The notes: generated by a model from the letters alone, not told the origin. Positions 43,582-53,763 are shown, counted from the first letter of the stretch. The stretch is DNA of 64,000 nt from Firmicutes bacterium ADurb.Bin193 (GCA_002070105.1 MWCQ01000001.1:62001-126000); one strand, 5' to 3'. Numbers and translations are program-made.

Positions 43582-44760
43582 TTATTCAAATCTCAAAGCA
43601 TCAATCGGGTCAAGCTTTGATGCCTTGTTTGCGGGGTACCAGCCGAAAAATACTCCTATGGTGATAGAGAAGCCTGCGGACAAAATCATTACCCCCGCGG
43701 TCGCCACAGCCTCCAAATTGATTGCCCGTCCCACTAGATAGGTGCCGACAATTCCAAGCAGTATACCTATTATTCCTCCCAGACAGCTTACAACTATCGA
43801 TTCTATTAAAAACTGGGTCATTATGCTCCTTCTTCTTGCCCCTATCGCTTTTCTTATTCCTATTTCGCGGGTACGCTCGGTTACGGAAACAAGCATGATA
43901 TTCATTATGCCTATACCGCCGACCAAAAGCGAAATACCCGCAATTCCGCCGAGCATCAGGGACATCGTTTCCGTCATTGTCTCGACATTTTCAAGCATTT
44001 CCGCCTGATTCATAACCCGATATGCGTTTTCGTTTCGCAAAAGCTTTAACAAAAGCTCCTCAAGCTTATCCGTCGCCTTCTCCGAAACCTCAGCGCTTAC
44101 GGCCTGAAATGAATATGTCCGTATTATTGCGTTTCTAAGCAGCCTCTGAGCCGTTGTGTAAGGAATTATTATCCTGTCGTCCTGCGACCCCTGAGCTATC
44201 GTAGATGTTTTTGCCTCCAAAACACCCACAACGGTAAAGACCTGATTTGACACCTTAAGTATCTGCCCTATGGGGTCTTCGCCGGGGAAATAGTGGTTTT
44301 GAATATACTTCCCTATGACGACAACCTTTCTCCTCGTAATACAATCCTGTTCCGAAATAAACCTTCCAAACTCTACCGTTGCATTGTGTATTGACGAATA
44401 ATGCTGATTTGAGCCTATAAGATTTGTGGATTCGTTAACGGTACCCACCTTAATTCTGGGATTTCCGGTTATGGTCGGCGCAACGCATATAAAATAATCG
44501 GGGTTGTCGGCGACAAGTTTTTGCATATCGTTAATATCAAGATTTCTCGTCGAGTTTCGACCGGTTAAGGTTACGCTTATCATATTTGTTCCCATGTTCT
44601 CCATTTGCGCTTTAATTCTTGCCGTTGTCGCCTGAACGATGCTTACCATTATAATTACCGCCGCAACACCTATAATAATTCCGAGCATTGTAAGAAACGA
44701 GCGCATTTTATTGCTTGTTACGCTTTGAATTGCCATTTTTACGGCCTGAGATATATTCAT
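43582..44760 (-). CDS. MacB-type ABC transporter permease
   Basis: 392 residues. An N-terminal helix (about 18-42), a large extracytoplasmic MacB_PCD domain (about 45-240), then three helices (about 275-300, 325-350 and 360-380) of the FtsX fold, with [20 protein letters not shown] and RKAIGARR between them. The subunit pairs with the ATPase whose end it overlaps by 4 nt. Together with the adaptor gene upstream it forms a MacAB-like exporter; substrate unknown (peptides or antibiotics are usual). Confidence 0.92.
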   Translation of the reverse strand: MNISQAVKMAIQSVTSNKMRSFLTMLGIIIGVAAVIIMVSIVQATTARIKAQMENMGTNMISVTLTGRNSTRNLDINDMQKLVADNPDYFICVAPTITGNPRIKVGTVNESTNLIGSNQHYSSIHNATVEFGRFISEQDCITRRKVVVIGKYIQNHYFPGEDPIGQILKVSNQVFTVVGVLEAKTSTIAQGSQDDRIIIPYTTAQRLLRNAIIRTYSFQAVSAEVSEKATDKLEELLLKLLRNENAYRVMNQAEMLENVETMTETMSLMLGGIAGISLLVGGIGIMNIMLVSVTERTREIGIRKAIGARRRSIMTQFLIESIVVSCLGGIIGILLGIVGTYLVGRAINLEAVATAGVMILSAGFSITIGVFFGWYPANKASKLDPIDALRFE

Positions 44761-45440
44761 GCGTACTTCACCTCGCAGTCGGAGAAAATTTTGCCGTCAT
44801 GAATACTTATCATTCTCTTGGCATTTTTGGCAATCTCCTTGTCATGCGTGATTAAAACCACGGTATTGCCCTCCTGATGGATTTCCCGCAGCATCTGCAT
44901 AATTTCCTCACCCGTCTTGCTGTCGAGAGCACCCGTCGGTTCGTCCGCAAGGATAAGCGAGGGCTTGTTAACAAGGGCCCGCGCAATCGCAACACGCTGT
45001 TGCTGACCGCCCGAAAGCTGATTCGGACGGTGATGCTCTCTGCCCTCAAGCCCCACCTTCTTTAATGCTTCTTTTGCAAGATGTCGTCTTTCATTTTTGG
45101 CAAGTCCGGCATATATCAGCGGAAGCTCGACATTTTCAAGCACGGTAAGCCTTCCGAGAAGATTATAGCTTTGGAATATAAACCCGACTTTTCTGTTTCG
45201 TATCTCGGCAAGCTGGTCGTCACGCATCTGGCTGACCTCGGTACCGTCTATGTAATACTTACCTTCCGTCGGTGTATCAAGACAGCCTATCATATTCATA
45301 AGAGTTGATTTTCCGCTCCCCGAAGGTCCCACAATGGACACAAACTCATTTGCGCCTATATGCAGGCTGACACCGTCGAGAGCGCGGACCTCATTATCTC
45401 CCATGTTGTATATCTTATACATGTTTTCTATCCTGATCAT
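44757..45440 (-). CDS. MacB/LolD-type ABC transporter ATP-binding protein
   Basis: 227 residues. Walker [10 protein letters not shown] near 40, signature [15 protein letters not shown], Walker [13 protein letters not shown] and the switch His in VLITHD. The ATPase half of the exporter. It overlaps the permease as ATGA and follows the adaptor by 18 nt. Confidence 0.95.
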   Translation of the reverse strand: MIRIENMYKIYNMGDNEVRALDGVSLHIGANEFVSIVGPSGSGKSTLMNMIGCLDTPTEGKYYIDGTEVSQMRDDQLAEIRNRKVGFIFQSYNLLGRLTVLENVELPLIYAGLAKNERRHLAKEALKKVGLEGREHHRPNQLSGGQQQRVAIARALVNKPSLILADEPTGALDSKTGEEIMQMLREIHQEGNTVVLITHDKEIAKNAKRMISIHDGKIFSDCEVKYA

Positions 45441-45458
45441 TATATTCTCCTATCCGTA

Positions 45459-47522
45459 TCATCGGCGATTATTCTGACCGCCGAAATTGCCGCCCCCACC
45501 CTGTGTTCTGATAACCGGGGCGCCTCCCATTCCCTGCATTCTGAAATTCTGATTGTTATTTCTTGATCCGGAAGACGGAGTTGACGGAATAAATATCTCG
45601 TCGCCCTCTTTAAGTCCCCGTTTAATCTCAATATTGTCGGTATTCGAAAGACCTATCTGAACCCTTATGCGTTTGTAGCCCTCCGGCAAATCTGAGTTTA
45701 CCATGTTTGTGCCGCCACGGCTTTGCGTGTTGCCGCTGTTTTGAGGCGTAACAGATTGTGCGGGTGCGCCTTCGTTGGTTTGAGGCGTTGCGGTCGGTGC
45801 GGGTGTATTTCCGCCGCCCTGTGAGTCGCCGCCGGTTCGCCTCTGGTTATTCTCGCTGCCTTGTGCATTGCTTGGACGATTTGCTCTCTGACCGCTTTCG
45901 CCGCTCTGCGCAAAGCTTGGGCGATTTACTCTCTGACCGCTTTCGCCGCGCTGTGAATCACCGCCAGGTCGTCTCTGGCTGTTTTCGCCGCCCTGCGCAT
46001 TGCTTGGGCTATTTCCTCTTTGACCGCTTTCGCCGCGCTGTGAATCACCGCCAGGTCGTCTCTGTTCCGGTCCCGATAAATCTTCCTCAACATAATCCGA
46101 CCTTACGATTACATAGCCATAGCCGTTTCTGATGCCCGTAACTGCCGACACAGGTACGACAAGAGTGTCCTTTGACTCCTCAACAATAATTTCGGCGTTG
46201 ACATTCATTCCCGATATAAGATTCCCCGGATCGGAGATGGTAAGTTCAACCTCATATGTCGTAACGCCGTTTTGCGATGTTCCCTCATTCGCAACCTTGG
46301 TAACCTGTCCGACGAATTTCTCATTCGGAAGGGCATCTGCGGTAATATCGGCAAGAAGTCCTACCTTAACCTTTGATATTTCAAGCTCATCTACATCAAG
46401 GTTGAATACCATTTTCGAGGTATCCGCAATCGTCATAAGATTCGAATCCCTGTCGCCCGCGCTGTTTCCTATCGTATCTCCCGCCTTTGCTTTTTTCGAT
46501 AATACAATGCCGTCAATGGGGGAGGTAATGTTGTATTTCTCAAGCTCCTTACTTGATGATTCAAGCGAAAGCTTTGCGTCTTGCAATTCGAGAATTGCCT
46601 TTCGGTAACTCTCGGTATAATCCGTGCCGTCAATCTCAAAAAGCAGATCGCCCTTGTTTACATACTGGTTGTTCTTTACATAGACCTTGATGACCTTTCC
46701 CGAAACCTTCGGTATTACAGGGGTTGAATCGCCGTTTTCAACGGTTCCCGAAACAGGCGATTTCACATCACCCTGCGAGGTATGTACGGTTGCGCCCACG
46801 CTTGTTCCGGGCGCAAGAGAACCGGGGTTTTGAACCGATATTTCAACCTTATAAAGCGAGCTTCCGTCCTGCGAGCCTGACGGAGTATTTGATTTATATG
46901 TAACCTTCCCCTTCATTGTTGTCATATAAAGCGCGCTTGTTACTGTTACTGGGTCGCCCTCATTTATTTTGGAAATTTGCCCCGCATTGAAAGGTATGGT
47001 TGCAACCATATTTGTTTTATCTATTATGGTGGCTATTCTGTCCGCCCTGACGCTTTCATCAACCTTAACATTAAAATCGGTAAGCACGCCGCTTGCGGGC
47101 GCCTTAACTTTAAGATTTGCAATATTTTCTTTAATTGTATTGACATTAAGCTGGGCCTTTTCGACATTGTTATGCTGTTTTTGAATACTGTTGCTCGCAT
47201 CGGTGGAATCAATCCTGTAAAGGACATCGCCTTGTCTTACGGTATCTCCTTCGTTAAAATTAGATTCGATTATTTCACCTTTAACCAAAGCGACAATGTC
47301 AAACCTCGCCACAGGCTCAACGGTTCCCGAACCGCTTATCGTAACGGCAAGGTCATCCCTTCTGACAATCGAAGGAGTAAAGGTTGCCGATGCGACTTTG
47401 CTGTCTTTGCCAAACCCGAAAAACGCATACGCACCGACCGAAAGAGCCAATACAATTACAGCCGAAATAACTATTTTCTTTTTCCTGCTCATCTTTTTAA
47501 GCCTTAACATCATTTTTTTCAT
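45459..47522 (-). CDS. MacA-like membrane-fusion/adaptor protein with duplicated adaptor core
   Basis: 687 residues. N-terminal membrane helix (about 16-36). Two consecutive lipoyl/HlyD-type units: one near 60-250 (VKGEIIESNFNEGDTVRQGDVL, then KVKAPASGVLTDF) and one near 265-470 (VSGKVIKVYVKNNQYVNKGDLL, then ITSPIDGIVLSKKA). A ~130-residue low-complexity linker follows (Gln, Arg, Gly, Ser and Asn, repeated RRPGGDSQRGESGQR), then a final membrane-proximal beta domain and a Gly/Asn-rich tail. ATG at 47522 has GAGGT upstream; the frame opens at 47573. First gene of the macA-macB set. Confidence 0.88.
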   Translation of the reverse strand: MKKMMLRLKKMSRKKKIVISAVIVLALSVGAYAFFGFGKDSKVASATFTPSIVRRDDLAVTISGSGTVEPVARFDIVALVKGEIIESNFNEGDTVRQGDVLYRIDSTDASNSIQKQHNNVEKAQLNVNTIKENIANLKVKAPASGVLTDFNVKVDESVRADRIATIIDKTNMVATIPFNAGQISKINEGDPVTVTSALYMTTMKGKVTYKSNTPSGSQDGSSLYKVEISVQNPGSLAPGTSVGATVHTSQGDVKSPVSGTVENGDSTPVIPKVSGKVIKVYVKNNQYVNKGDLLFEIDGTDYTESYRKAILELQDAKLSLESSSKELEKYNITSPIDGIVLSKKAKAGDTIGNSAGDRDSNLMTIADTSKMVFNLDVDELEISKVKVGLLADITADALPNEKFVGQVTKVANEGTSQNGVTTYEVELTISDPGNLISGMNVNAEIIVEESKDTLVVPVSAVTGIRNGYGYVIVRSDYVEEDLSGPEQRRPGGDSQRGESGQRGNSPSNAQGGENSQRRPGGDSQRGESGQRVNRPSFAQSGESGQRANRPSNAQGSENNQRRTGGDSQGGGNTPAPTATPQTNEGAPAQSVTPQNSGNTQSRGGTNMVNSDLPEGYKRIRVQIGLSNTDNIEIKRGLKEGDEIFIPSTPSSGSRNNNQNFRMQGMGGAPVIRTQGGGGNFGGQNNRR
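45830..46075 (-). repeat. in-gene tandem repeat in the MacA-like linker
   Basis: Units of about 45 and 42 nt recur; the block TGACCGCTTTCGCCGCGCTG occurs at 45934 and 46021 (87 nt apart) with a close variant at 45889. All lengths are multiples of three, so copy number can vary without frameshift. Confidence 0.8.
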
Positions 47523-47725
47523 GCTTCTACCTCGCTTTGCTTTGTTTTTATGATTAATACAATTATGAAACAAATCAAACTATTCCCATTTTACGCTGTA
47601 TATAACATTATACAATTATATTAGCAAATAAATATGAACAATATGTGAATTTAGAATAATATTATGAAGAAAATGTGATTTTTGCATTTTGCGAATTTTG
47701 CATTTAGGTATAAGTTATTTATGCC

Positions 47726-47754
47726 TTGAAAGATTAGGCGTTTTTTGCTATAAT
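47726..47754 (+). promoter_or_regulatory. sigma-A-type promoter of the DacF-like gene
   Basis: TTGAAA (47726-47731), 17-nt spacer, TATAAT (47749-47754), 39 nt before the ATG. Confidence 0.75.
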
Positions 47755-47792
47755 AATAGTAAATACCAATATTTTCGACAGGGGATGCGGGT

Positions 47793-49100
47793 ATGTATAA
47801 AAGGGTTATTATCTGTATTGCAATATTATTTGTTTCAGCATTTTTCGCTTTGCCCGTCTTAGCGGATTCGCCCGACATTAAAGCCTCATCGGCTATCCTC
47901 GCCGCGGCGGACGGTGAGCAGATTATTTTTGACAAAAACCCGGATGAAAAAGTTTATCCCTCAGGTCTTACAAAACTTATGACCGCGCTTGTCGCCTATG
48001 AAACCTGCGGAACCGAAGAGATTATTACAGTTCCGGAGAATATAAAAGATTTTATAACGCCCTATGAGCCGTCGCTCGACCTGAAGCCCGGCGAGCATAT
48101 AAAGTCCGGCGACCTTATAAACGCAATTATCGCAAGCGCTCCCAACGATGCGGCAATTACCCTTGCGATCCACTGCGGCGGGAGTATCGAAGGCTTTGTT
48201 AGTATGATGAACGAGCGGTGCGAAACGCTGGGTCTTACCCAAACCCGTTTTGTAAATCCCACGGGTATCCATAACGAACATCAGTACACAACGGCAAGGG
48301 ATTTGCTTAAACTTTACAAAGCTTTATGCGCCGTTCCGCTTATTAGAAAGGCTGTCGAAAGCACCAATATAAAAATAAGTGCAACGGACAAAAGCAGTGC
48401 GCGCACGCTGTGGACAAGCAACAGCCTGATTTCGAAATATTACAACACAAACTACATATACCCCTATGCGAAGGGAGGCAAGGCGTCGGCTTCAACCGCA
48501 GGCGGATACTCCGTAATTTCCCATGCCTCGAAGGGAAACGGAAAGCTTATATGTATTGTTTTAAACAGCATACTCGATGAAAATGTTAATTATTCCTTTT
48601 TGGATTCGGCAAACCTTTTCGAATACGGCTTTAACAGCTTTGATTCAAAGGAAATAGTCCGTCAGGGCTCAATCATGCGTGAGGTAAGAATCAAAAACGC
48701 CATGGGAACCGACCGTATTCTTCTTATAGCGGGGAACACGCTTAAATGCTTTATACAAAAAGGTGACTCGACAGAAAGCGTAACTCTTTCAAAGAAAATT
48801 CCCGAATATATTTTTGCGCCTGTCGAAAAGGGCGATGTTATCGGTACAATGGAGTACTCCTACCTCGGCAGGAATGTTGGGACGGTTTTGATGACCGCAG
48901 GCGACACCGTTAAGGTTAACCCGATAAAATATGTCGGTAACAGCATTTTATGGTTTTTGAACCTGCCTTCTGTAAAGGCTGTTTTAATTATACTGTTTTT
49001 GGCGGTGGCTGTTTATGCCGGTATAGTAATAGCCATCATAAGAAAGGCAAGCAAAACCAAAAGACGCAGACCGAAAAAGCAAAAAAGCGACAGTCTCTAA
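47793..49100 (+). CDS. D-alanyl-D-alanine carboxypeptidase-like protein with degenerate active site
   Basis: 435 residues. Signal peptide about 1-25, peptidase S11 domain about 28-280, a C-terminal beta domain, a membrane helix near 397-418 and a basic tail. The overall fold and many conserved blocks match DacF/PBP5 (RFVNPTGIH, TTARDLLKLYKAL). The usual SxxK reads Y-P-S-G-L-T-K: the nucleophile position (58) is Gly, with Ser one residue early. SxN reads SAPND with a Pro inserted, and KTG reads KGG (227-229). All three motifs deviate, so activity is doubtful. GGGGA ribosome site; its stop overlaps the end of the convergent DUF624-like gene. Confidence 0.85.
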   Translation: MYKRVIICIAILFVSAFFALPVLADSPDIKASSAILAAADGEQIIFDKNPDEKVYPSGLTKLMTALVAYETCGTEEIITVPENIKDFITPYEPSLDLKPGEHIKSGDLINAIIASAPNDAAITLAIHCGGSIEGFVSMMNERCETLGLTQTRFVNPTGIHNEHQYTTARDLLKLYKALCAVPLIRKAVESTNIKISATDKSSARTLWTSNSLISKYYNTNYIYPYAKGGKASASTAGGYSVISHASKGNGKLICIVLNSILDENVNYSFLDSANLFEYGFNSFDSKEIVRQGSIMREVRIKNAMGTDRILLIAGNTLKCFIQKGDSTESVTLSKKIPEYIFAPVEKGDVIGTMEYSYLGRNVGTVLMTAGDTVKVNPIKYVGNSILWFLNLPSVKAVLIILFLAVAVYAGIVIAIIRKASKTKRRRPKKQKSDSL

Positions 49101-49927
49101 GCCTCCGTGTTATCCGTTTTTTGGGGCATCATATATTTTTCGATAACGGGTGCGGTAATAAAGCTAACCGTAAAGCAAATGGCTGCGGGAAGAATAAAAA
49201 AGCTTAAAATAAGCCCGATTTGGGATATAAAGCCGAACGCAAGCGAAGAAGCGACAAGCATCAGTAAAACAACCCCGATATTGCGCGGCAGCTTGATAAC
49301 CGTAAAAATAAACGAGTTTTTCAAAATCTGGTTAAGCTTCATATCAAAGGTAATTATAATCTGATATATATAAAAATGCATTATAAAATATACCGCACTG
49401 ATAATTAAAATAATCGTTCTTCCGATAATACCCGTGGCGATAAGTATATTGTCCGCGCCTTCAAGGCCGCTAATTCTTGTGTAGACGGAGAAGAGATACC
49501 AAAGAGTAAAAAATATTATAGAATCCATAACCAATAGAACAAGCGACTGCTTTATATTTTTCAGGATATGCTCAAAAAAATCGCTTGCGCCCCATGAGTG
49601 CCGGTCCCTCGCAAAGTTTCGAAGCACATAGGTAAACCCCGCCATAACGGGCGAAAAGCCTACTACCGAAAGATATAAAAGGCATGCGGTGTAATACATA
49701 AACTGTGCCACCGCATCGGTATTCCCCTCGTTGTCGAGCGGATAAAACATTATGAGTACAGCAATAAGGGGCAACGAACAAACGACAAAAAGCATGTTCA
49801 GCCTTAGAATCTTCCAAAACCTTGAGGTGAATATCCTCACAAAAGTTGAAAAATCAGGCTTATACTCCTCCTTTTTGACTCCCTTGCCCGGTTTTGTGTA
49901 GTCGAAGAAACCGAAAAATCCCGCCAT
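49097..49927 (-). CDS. DUF624 (YesL-like) membrane protein
   Basis: 276 residues with about six membrane helices after a soluble start (MAGFFGFFDYTKPGKGV). The pattern FWKILRLNMLFVVCSLPLI and the later IYQIIITFDMKLNQILKNSF are typical of the YesL/DUF624 family, found in sugar-transport clusters in Bacillus; function unknown. The ATG at 49927 has GGAGGA upstream; the frame extends to 49957. It overlaps the 3' end of the DacF-like gene by 4 nt, tail to tail. Confidence 0.8.
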   Translation of the reverse strand: MAGFFGFFDYTKPGKGVKKEEYKPDFSTFVRIFTSRFWKILRLNMLFVVCSLPLIAVLIMFYPLDNEGNTDAVAQFMYYTACLLYLSVVGFSPVMAGFTYVLRNFARDRHSWGASDFFEHILKNIKQSLVLLVMDSIIFFTLWYLFSVYTRISGLEGADNILIATGIIGRTIILIISAVYFIMHFYIYQIIITFDMKLNQILKNSFIFTVIKLPRNIGVVLLMLVASSLAFGFISQIGLILSFFILPAAICFTVSFITAPVIEKYMMPQKTDNTEA

Positions 49928-49983
49928 AATCAATCCTCCATTGCACCATAATACCATATAATACTTAAATCGTCAATTAGCGG

Positions 49984-50012
49984 TTGAATTACCGTGGCGT
50001 TTGATGTATAAT
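49984..50012 (+). promoter_or_regulatory. sigma-A-type promoter of prmA
   Basis: TTGAAT (49984-49989), 17-nt spacer, TATAAT (50007-50012), 47 nt before the TTG start. Confidence 0.7.
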
Positions 50013-50058
50013 ACTTTTAAGAGCAGTAAGGCATACGGTATCGGGGAGGACTATTGTT

Positions 50059-51048
50059 TTGGAATGGATAAAAGCTTCCGTTTCCACCGCTTCAAAAGGG
50101 ATTGAGCCTCTTACGGGGCGGCTTTACGGAATAGGGATTACGGGCGTTGAGATTGAAGATACCGAGGATTATAAACGCTTTTTGGAGCAACACAAACAAT
50201 ACTGGGATTATATAGACGAAGGTCTTTTAGATAAGAAAAATGATGTTAGGGTCATTTTTTATGTAAGCAAAAACGCCTTCGGGCTTGAAACGCTTGTATT
50301 GGCAAGGGAAACCATAGCCGCACTGAAAGAGCTGGACACTAACGGCGAATTCGGAAGCCTTGAAATATCCCTCGAAAGCATTAATGAGGAGGACTGGGCG
50401 GAAAACTGGAAGAAATACTTTAAAACGATGCCCGTCGGAGAGAAAATCCTAATCAGACCTGAATGGGAACAGGCCGCCGATGGCGGCGGCAGAACCGTCT
50501 TTGTCGTAAACCCCGGTATGACTTTCGGCACGGGTACCCACGAAAGCACAAGAATGTGTATTTGTGCTCTTGAAACATATATTAAGGAAGGAACAAGGGT
50601 TTTGGATCTGGGGTGCGGAAGCGGTATTCTTTCCGTCATTTCGCTTTTACTCGGCGCAAAAAGCGCTGTCGCGGTCGATATAGACCCCAACTGTGAAAAG
50701 GTCGCATACGAAAACGCCTTGCGAAACGGCATAAAAAAAGACGATTATACCGTCTATTCGGGTAATATTATAACCGATGATGAGCTAAAATCAAAAATCG
50801 GCGGCGGTTTTGACATTGTTGTCGCAAATATTGTTGCGGATGTTATAATCGCTATTGCCCCCGATATAAAGCAATATCTAAAAAATGACGGCGTTTTTAT
50901 ATGTTCGGGCATTATTGATTTTCGCGAGGCACAAACGGCAAAGGCTCTTTTGGACAGCGGGCTTGAAATAATAAATATCCGCCGTGAGGGAGAATGGTCC
51001 GCGATAGCCGCGAAGCTGTGTCAGGAGCTGAAATCCTCTTCAAGCTGA
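50059..51048 (+). CDS. prmA: ribosomal protein L11 methyltransferase PrmA
   Basis: 329 residues. An N-terminal substrate domain, then the SAM fold with NPGMTFGTGTHESTRMC, VLDLGCGSGILSV and VVANIVADVI (the NPPF-like motif position). It trimethylates ribosomal protein L11. Start TTG at 50059 with GGGGAGGA 8 nt upstream. Its 3' end overlaps the end of the convergent BofC-like gene by about 28 nt. Confidence 0.95.
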   Translation: MEWIKASVSTASKGIEPLTGRLYGIGITGVEIEDTEDYKRFLEQHKQYWDYIDEGLLDKKNDVRVIFYVSKNAFGLETLVLARETIAALKELDTNGEFGSLEISLESINEEDWAENWKKYFKTMPVGEKILIRPEWEQAADGGGRTVFVVNPGMTFGTGTHESTRMCICALETYIKEGTRVLDLGCGSGILSVISLLLGAKSAVAVDIDPNCEKVAYENALRNGIKKDDYTVYSGNIITDDELKSKIGGGFDIVVANIVADVIIAIAPDIKQYLKNDGVFICSGIIDFREAQTAKALLDSGLEIINIRREGEWSAIAAKLCQELKSSSS

Positions 51049-51350
51049 ATAAGCTCTCCGGGCGAATCAACCGTAATGCCCTCCTGGAAGCGGAGCCTGT
51101 CTTGCTTTCGCAGGGTTTCGACATCAATGTTCAGCACCTTTTGGGGAATGTCCGACCCTTCCTCAAACACGGTAATCATATTGTTGTATTCCTTAACTAT
51201 AAACCGTGTCTGAGTCGGTACCGTTTCCTGCCGCAGCGTCAGCATCTGCTGATAGTACATTCCCGCATAGAAAACGCCGGCGGAATACAGTATAAAAAGC
51301 AGGGACAGGCAAATTACGGTTGCAACCTTATTTTTGCGTGTATCAAACAT
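51021..51350 (-). CDS. membrane protein with BofC C-terminal-like domain
   Basis: 109 residues. An N-terminal membrane helix (about 11-32), then a short domain reading FIVKEYNNMITVFEEG, LNIDVETLRKQDRLRFQEGI and ending LIQLEEDFSS. This resembles the BofC C-terminal domain of Clostridia; in Bacillus BofC controls SpoIVB in the pro-sigma-K checkpoint. The match is by eye and short, so the function is only suggested. It overlaps prmA tail to tail and is divergent from the penicillin-binding protein gene. Confidence 0.65.
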   Translation of the reverse strand: MFDTRKNKVATVICLSLLFILYSAGVFYAGMYYQQMLTLRQETVPTQTRFIVKEYNNMITVFEEGSDIPQKVLNIDVETLRKQDRLRFQEGITVDSPGELIQLEEDFSS

Positions 51351-51488
51351 TATACTATTCCCCTTTCGTATAAATTTAATATATTATTTCACAATGCGGA
51401 CAAATTTATTCGTTTTTTGAGTGTTTTTTCGAAAAAAATGTGGTATTATAAATGTAATAAATGCGAAAACCTATCTGGGAGTGTGGTT

Positions 51489-53657
51489 ATGTCTAAATCG
51501 GTTAAATTATTTATAAAAATATTTGTCGGGACAACGCTTATCGGCATAATTATAGGTATGGGAATACTTGCGGGTGCGCTTTTAGGCTTTATTGACACCA
51601 CCTCGGACCTGAATATAGACGAGCTTTCGCTGAATGCAACCTCCTTTATTTACTATACCGACTCCAAAACGGGCGAGCCAAAAGAATATGAACGCCTGTA
51701 CGGTGAGGAAAACCGCGTGTGGTGCGACATTACCGATACCCCCGAATATTTCCGTCAGGCGTTTATCGCGATTGAGGACGAGCGGTTTTATAAACACTCG
51801 GGCTTTGATATAAAAAGCACCTCAAAGGCTGTTTTCGATTATGTCCTGAGGCGAAACGGGCGCGGTGCGAGCACCATAACCCAACAACTTGTAAAAAATC
51901 TTACGGGCGACAAGGATATTACTCCGACCCGTAAGATTCAGGAGATTGTCCGCGCGATAAATCTTGAAAAAAAGCTTTCAAAGGAACAGATTCTTGAGCT
52001 TTACATGAACACGATTTATTTAAGTCAGGGCTGTTACGGCGTGGGAAGCGCGGCGGATTTTTATTTTGAAAAGGATGTGTCCGAGCTTACCCTTGCGGAG
52101 TGCGCCGCAATTGCGGGGATTACGCAGTACCCCTCAAAATATGACCCTATTATAAATCCGAAAAACAACAAGGAAAAGCAGGAGCTGATTTTAGGCAAAA
52201 TGCTTGAGCTCGGATATATAGACAAACAAACATACGAAAGCGCCGTGGCGGAGCCTCTTGTTTTTGTGGGAAAAACAAGGGAGGTTGCAAGCCGACAGTC
52301 ATATTTTGCGGATCAGGTAATAAGCGATGTGCTCCGCGATTTGCAGAATATAAAGGGCTATTCCGAAGCGGTTGCCGCAAAAATGCTCTATACGGGCGGG
52401 CTTCGGATTTATTCAACGGTTGACCCCGTTGTTCAGGGGATTATCGACAAGGTTTACGCCGACCCGAAAAGCTTTCAGACGCCGCCCAAGGGTATTAATC
52501 CCGAATCGGCGATGGTAGTTTTAGACCCTGTTACGGGCGGAATAAAAGGCATAGCGGGGGGCAAGGGCGAAAAAACGGCAAACAGAACCTTAAACCGCGC
52601 AACGCAATCATACAGACAGCCCGGCTCGGCAATTAAGCCCGTGGCGGTATATGCCCCCGCAATCGAAAACAACCTTATAACACCAGCAACTGTTTTTGAG
52701 GACAAAAGCCTAACCTTCGGCTCATGGTCGCCGAAAAATTATTACAGCGGCTTCAAAGGACCCGTAACAATGTCATACGCCATTGAACAATCAATAAACA
52801 CAATTCCCGTTCAGATTATGGAAAGAATGAGTCCCTCCGTATCCGTCAGCTTTATGACCAACAACTTGGGGATTACAACCCTAAGCTCAAATGATTTAAA
52901 CCTTGCCATTGCTTTGGGCGGTGTAACAAAAGGAATTTCGCCGCTTGAGCTTACGGCGGCTTACGCACCCTTTGCAAACCGCGGTATTTATACAAAGCCT
53001 ATGAGCTATACAAAGGTTTTGGACGACAAGGGCAAGGTAATTCTTGAAAACAAGAAGGTCAGCAAAAAGGCAATGTCGGAACAGACCGCAACCATTATGG
53101 CATATATGTTAAAAGGCGCGGTCGACTTCGGAACGGGCGCATCCGCCAAATTTAACCCCGCCTACTCAACCGCGGGAAAGACAGGGACAACGGACAACGA
53201 TGTCGACAGGTGGTTTGTCGGCTTTACTCCCTACTATGTTGCGGGAGTGTGGGTTGGGTGTGACAATCCCCGCTCAATGAGCTTTTTCAGCGGAAATCCG
53301 TGTATCCCCGTCTGGAAAAGGGTTATGCAGGAGGTCCACAGCGCAAAAGGCCTTCCCTCAAAGGGATTCGGGGTAAGCTCCGGCGTTGTTGAAGCCACAT
53401 TCTGCACCTTCGGAGGAGGTATTCCGAATGATTTGTGTCCCTCGGTGAAAACTGCCTACTTCAAGTCTGGGAGCGAGCCTACCGAAATATGCACACTTCA
53501 TGTTCCTGAGGAGAATACCGAAGAAAACCCTGCCGAGGGTGAGGAAGGCGTTGAAGACACCGAACCTAATGCCCCGAGCGCAGCCCCCTCTTCCTCTCCT
53601 CCCGCAAATACACCCGCACCGTCAACACCCGTGGATTTGGGAGAACCCAATGTATAA
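51489..53657 (+). CDS. class A penicillin-binding protein (transglycosylase/transpeptidase)
   Basis: 722 residues. Membrane helix about 9-33; GT51 domain about 80-250 with AIEDERFYKHSGFD (catalytic Glu) and GRGASTITQQLVKNL; transpeptidase domain with SxxK in QPGSAIKPVAVY, SxN in EQSINTIPVQ and KTG in STAGKTGTTDN. A Pro/Ser/Ala-rich tail ends the protein. It polymerises and cross-links peptidoglycan at the outer face of the membrane. The frame runs open further upstream, but the ATG at 51489, with GGGAG in front of the membrane helix, is the start. Confidence 0.95.
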   Translation: MSKSVKLFIKIFVGTTLIGIIIGMGILAGALLGFIDTTSDLNIDELSLNATSFIYYTDSKTGEPKEYERLYGEENRVWCDITDTPEYFRQAFIAIEDERFYKHSGFDIKSTSKAVFDYVLRRNGRGASTITQQLVKNLTGDKDITPTRKIQEIVRAINLEKKLSKEQILELYMNTIYLSQGCYGVGSAADFYFEKDVSELTLAECAAIAGITQYPSKYDPIINPKNNKEKQELILGKMLELGYIDKQTYESAVAEPLVFVGKTREVASRQSYFADQVISDVLRDLQNIKGYSEAVAAKMLYTGGLRIYSTVDPVVQGIIDKVYADPKSFQTPPKGINPESAMVVLDPVTGGIKGIAGGKGEKTANRTLNRATQSYRQPGSAIKPVAVYAPAIENNLITPATVFEDKSLTFGSWSPKNYYSGFKGPVTMSYAIEQSINTIPVQIMERMSPSVSVSFMTNNLGITTLSSNDLNLAIALGGVTKGISPLELTAAYAPFANRGIYTKPMSYTKVLDDKGKVILENKKVSKKAMSEQTATIMAYMLKGAVDFGTGASAKFNPAYSTAGKTGTTDNDVDRWFVGFTPYYVAGVWVGCDNPRSMSFFSGNPCIPVWKRVMQEVHSAKGLPSKGFGVSSGVVEATFCTFGGGIPNDLCPSVKTAYFKSGSEPTEICTLHVPEENTEENPAEGEEGVEDTEPNAPSAAPSSSPPANTPAPSTPVDLGEPNV

Positions 53658-53763
53658 ACATAGTATAAGCATAATCAACATATAGCCCATACTCTTTCAC
53701 CTTCGTATTTTTCGTTGCATATTATGTTAATGCAAAGATATACGGAGAGGATTGATACTAACA

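Noticed and set aside
50994-51488. Long upstream extension of the penicillin-binding protein frame
   Set aside because: The extension runs through the prmA end and the convergent BofC-like gene; the ATG at 51489 has a ribosome site and starts the membrane helix.
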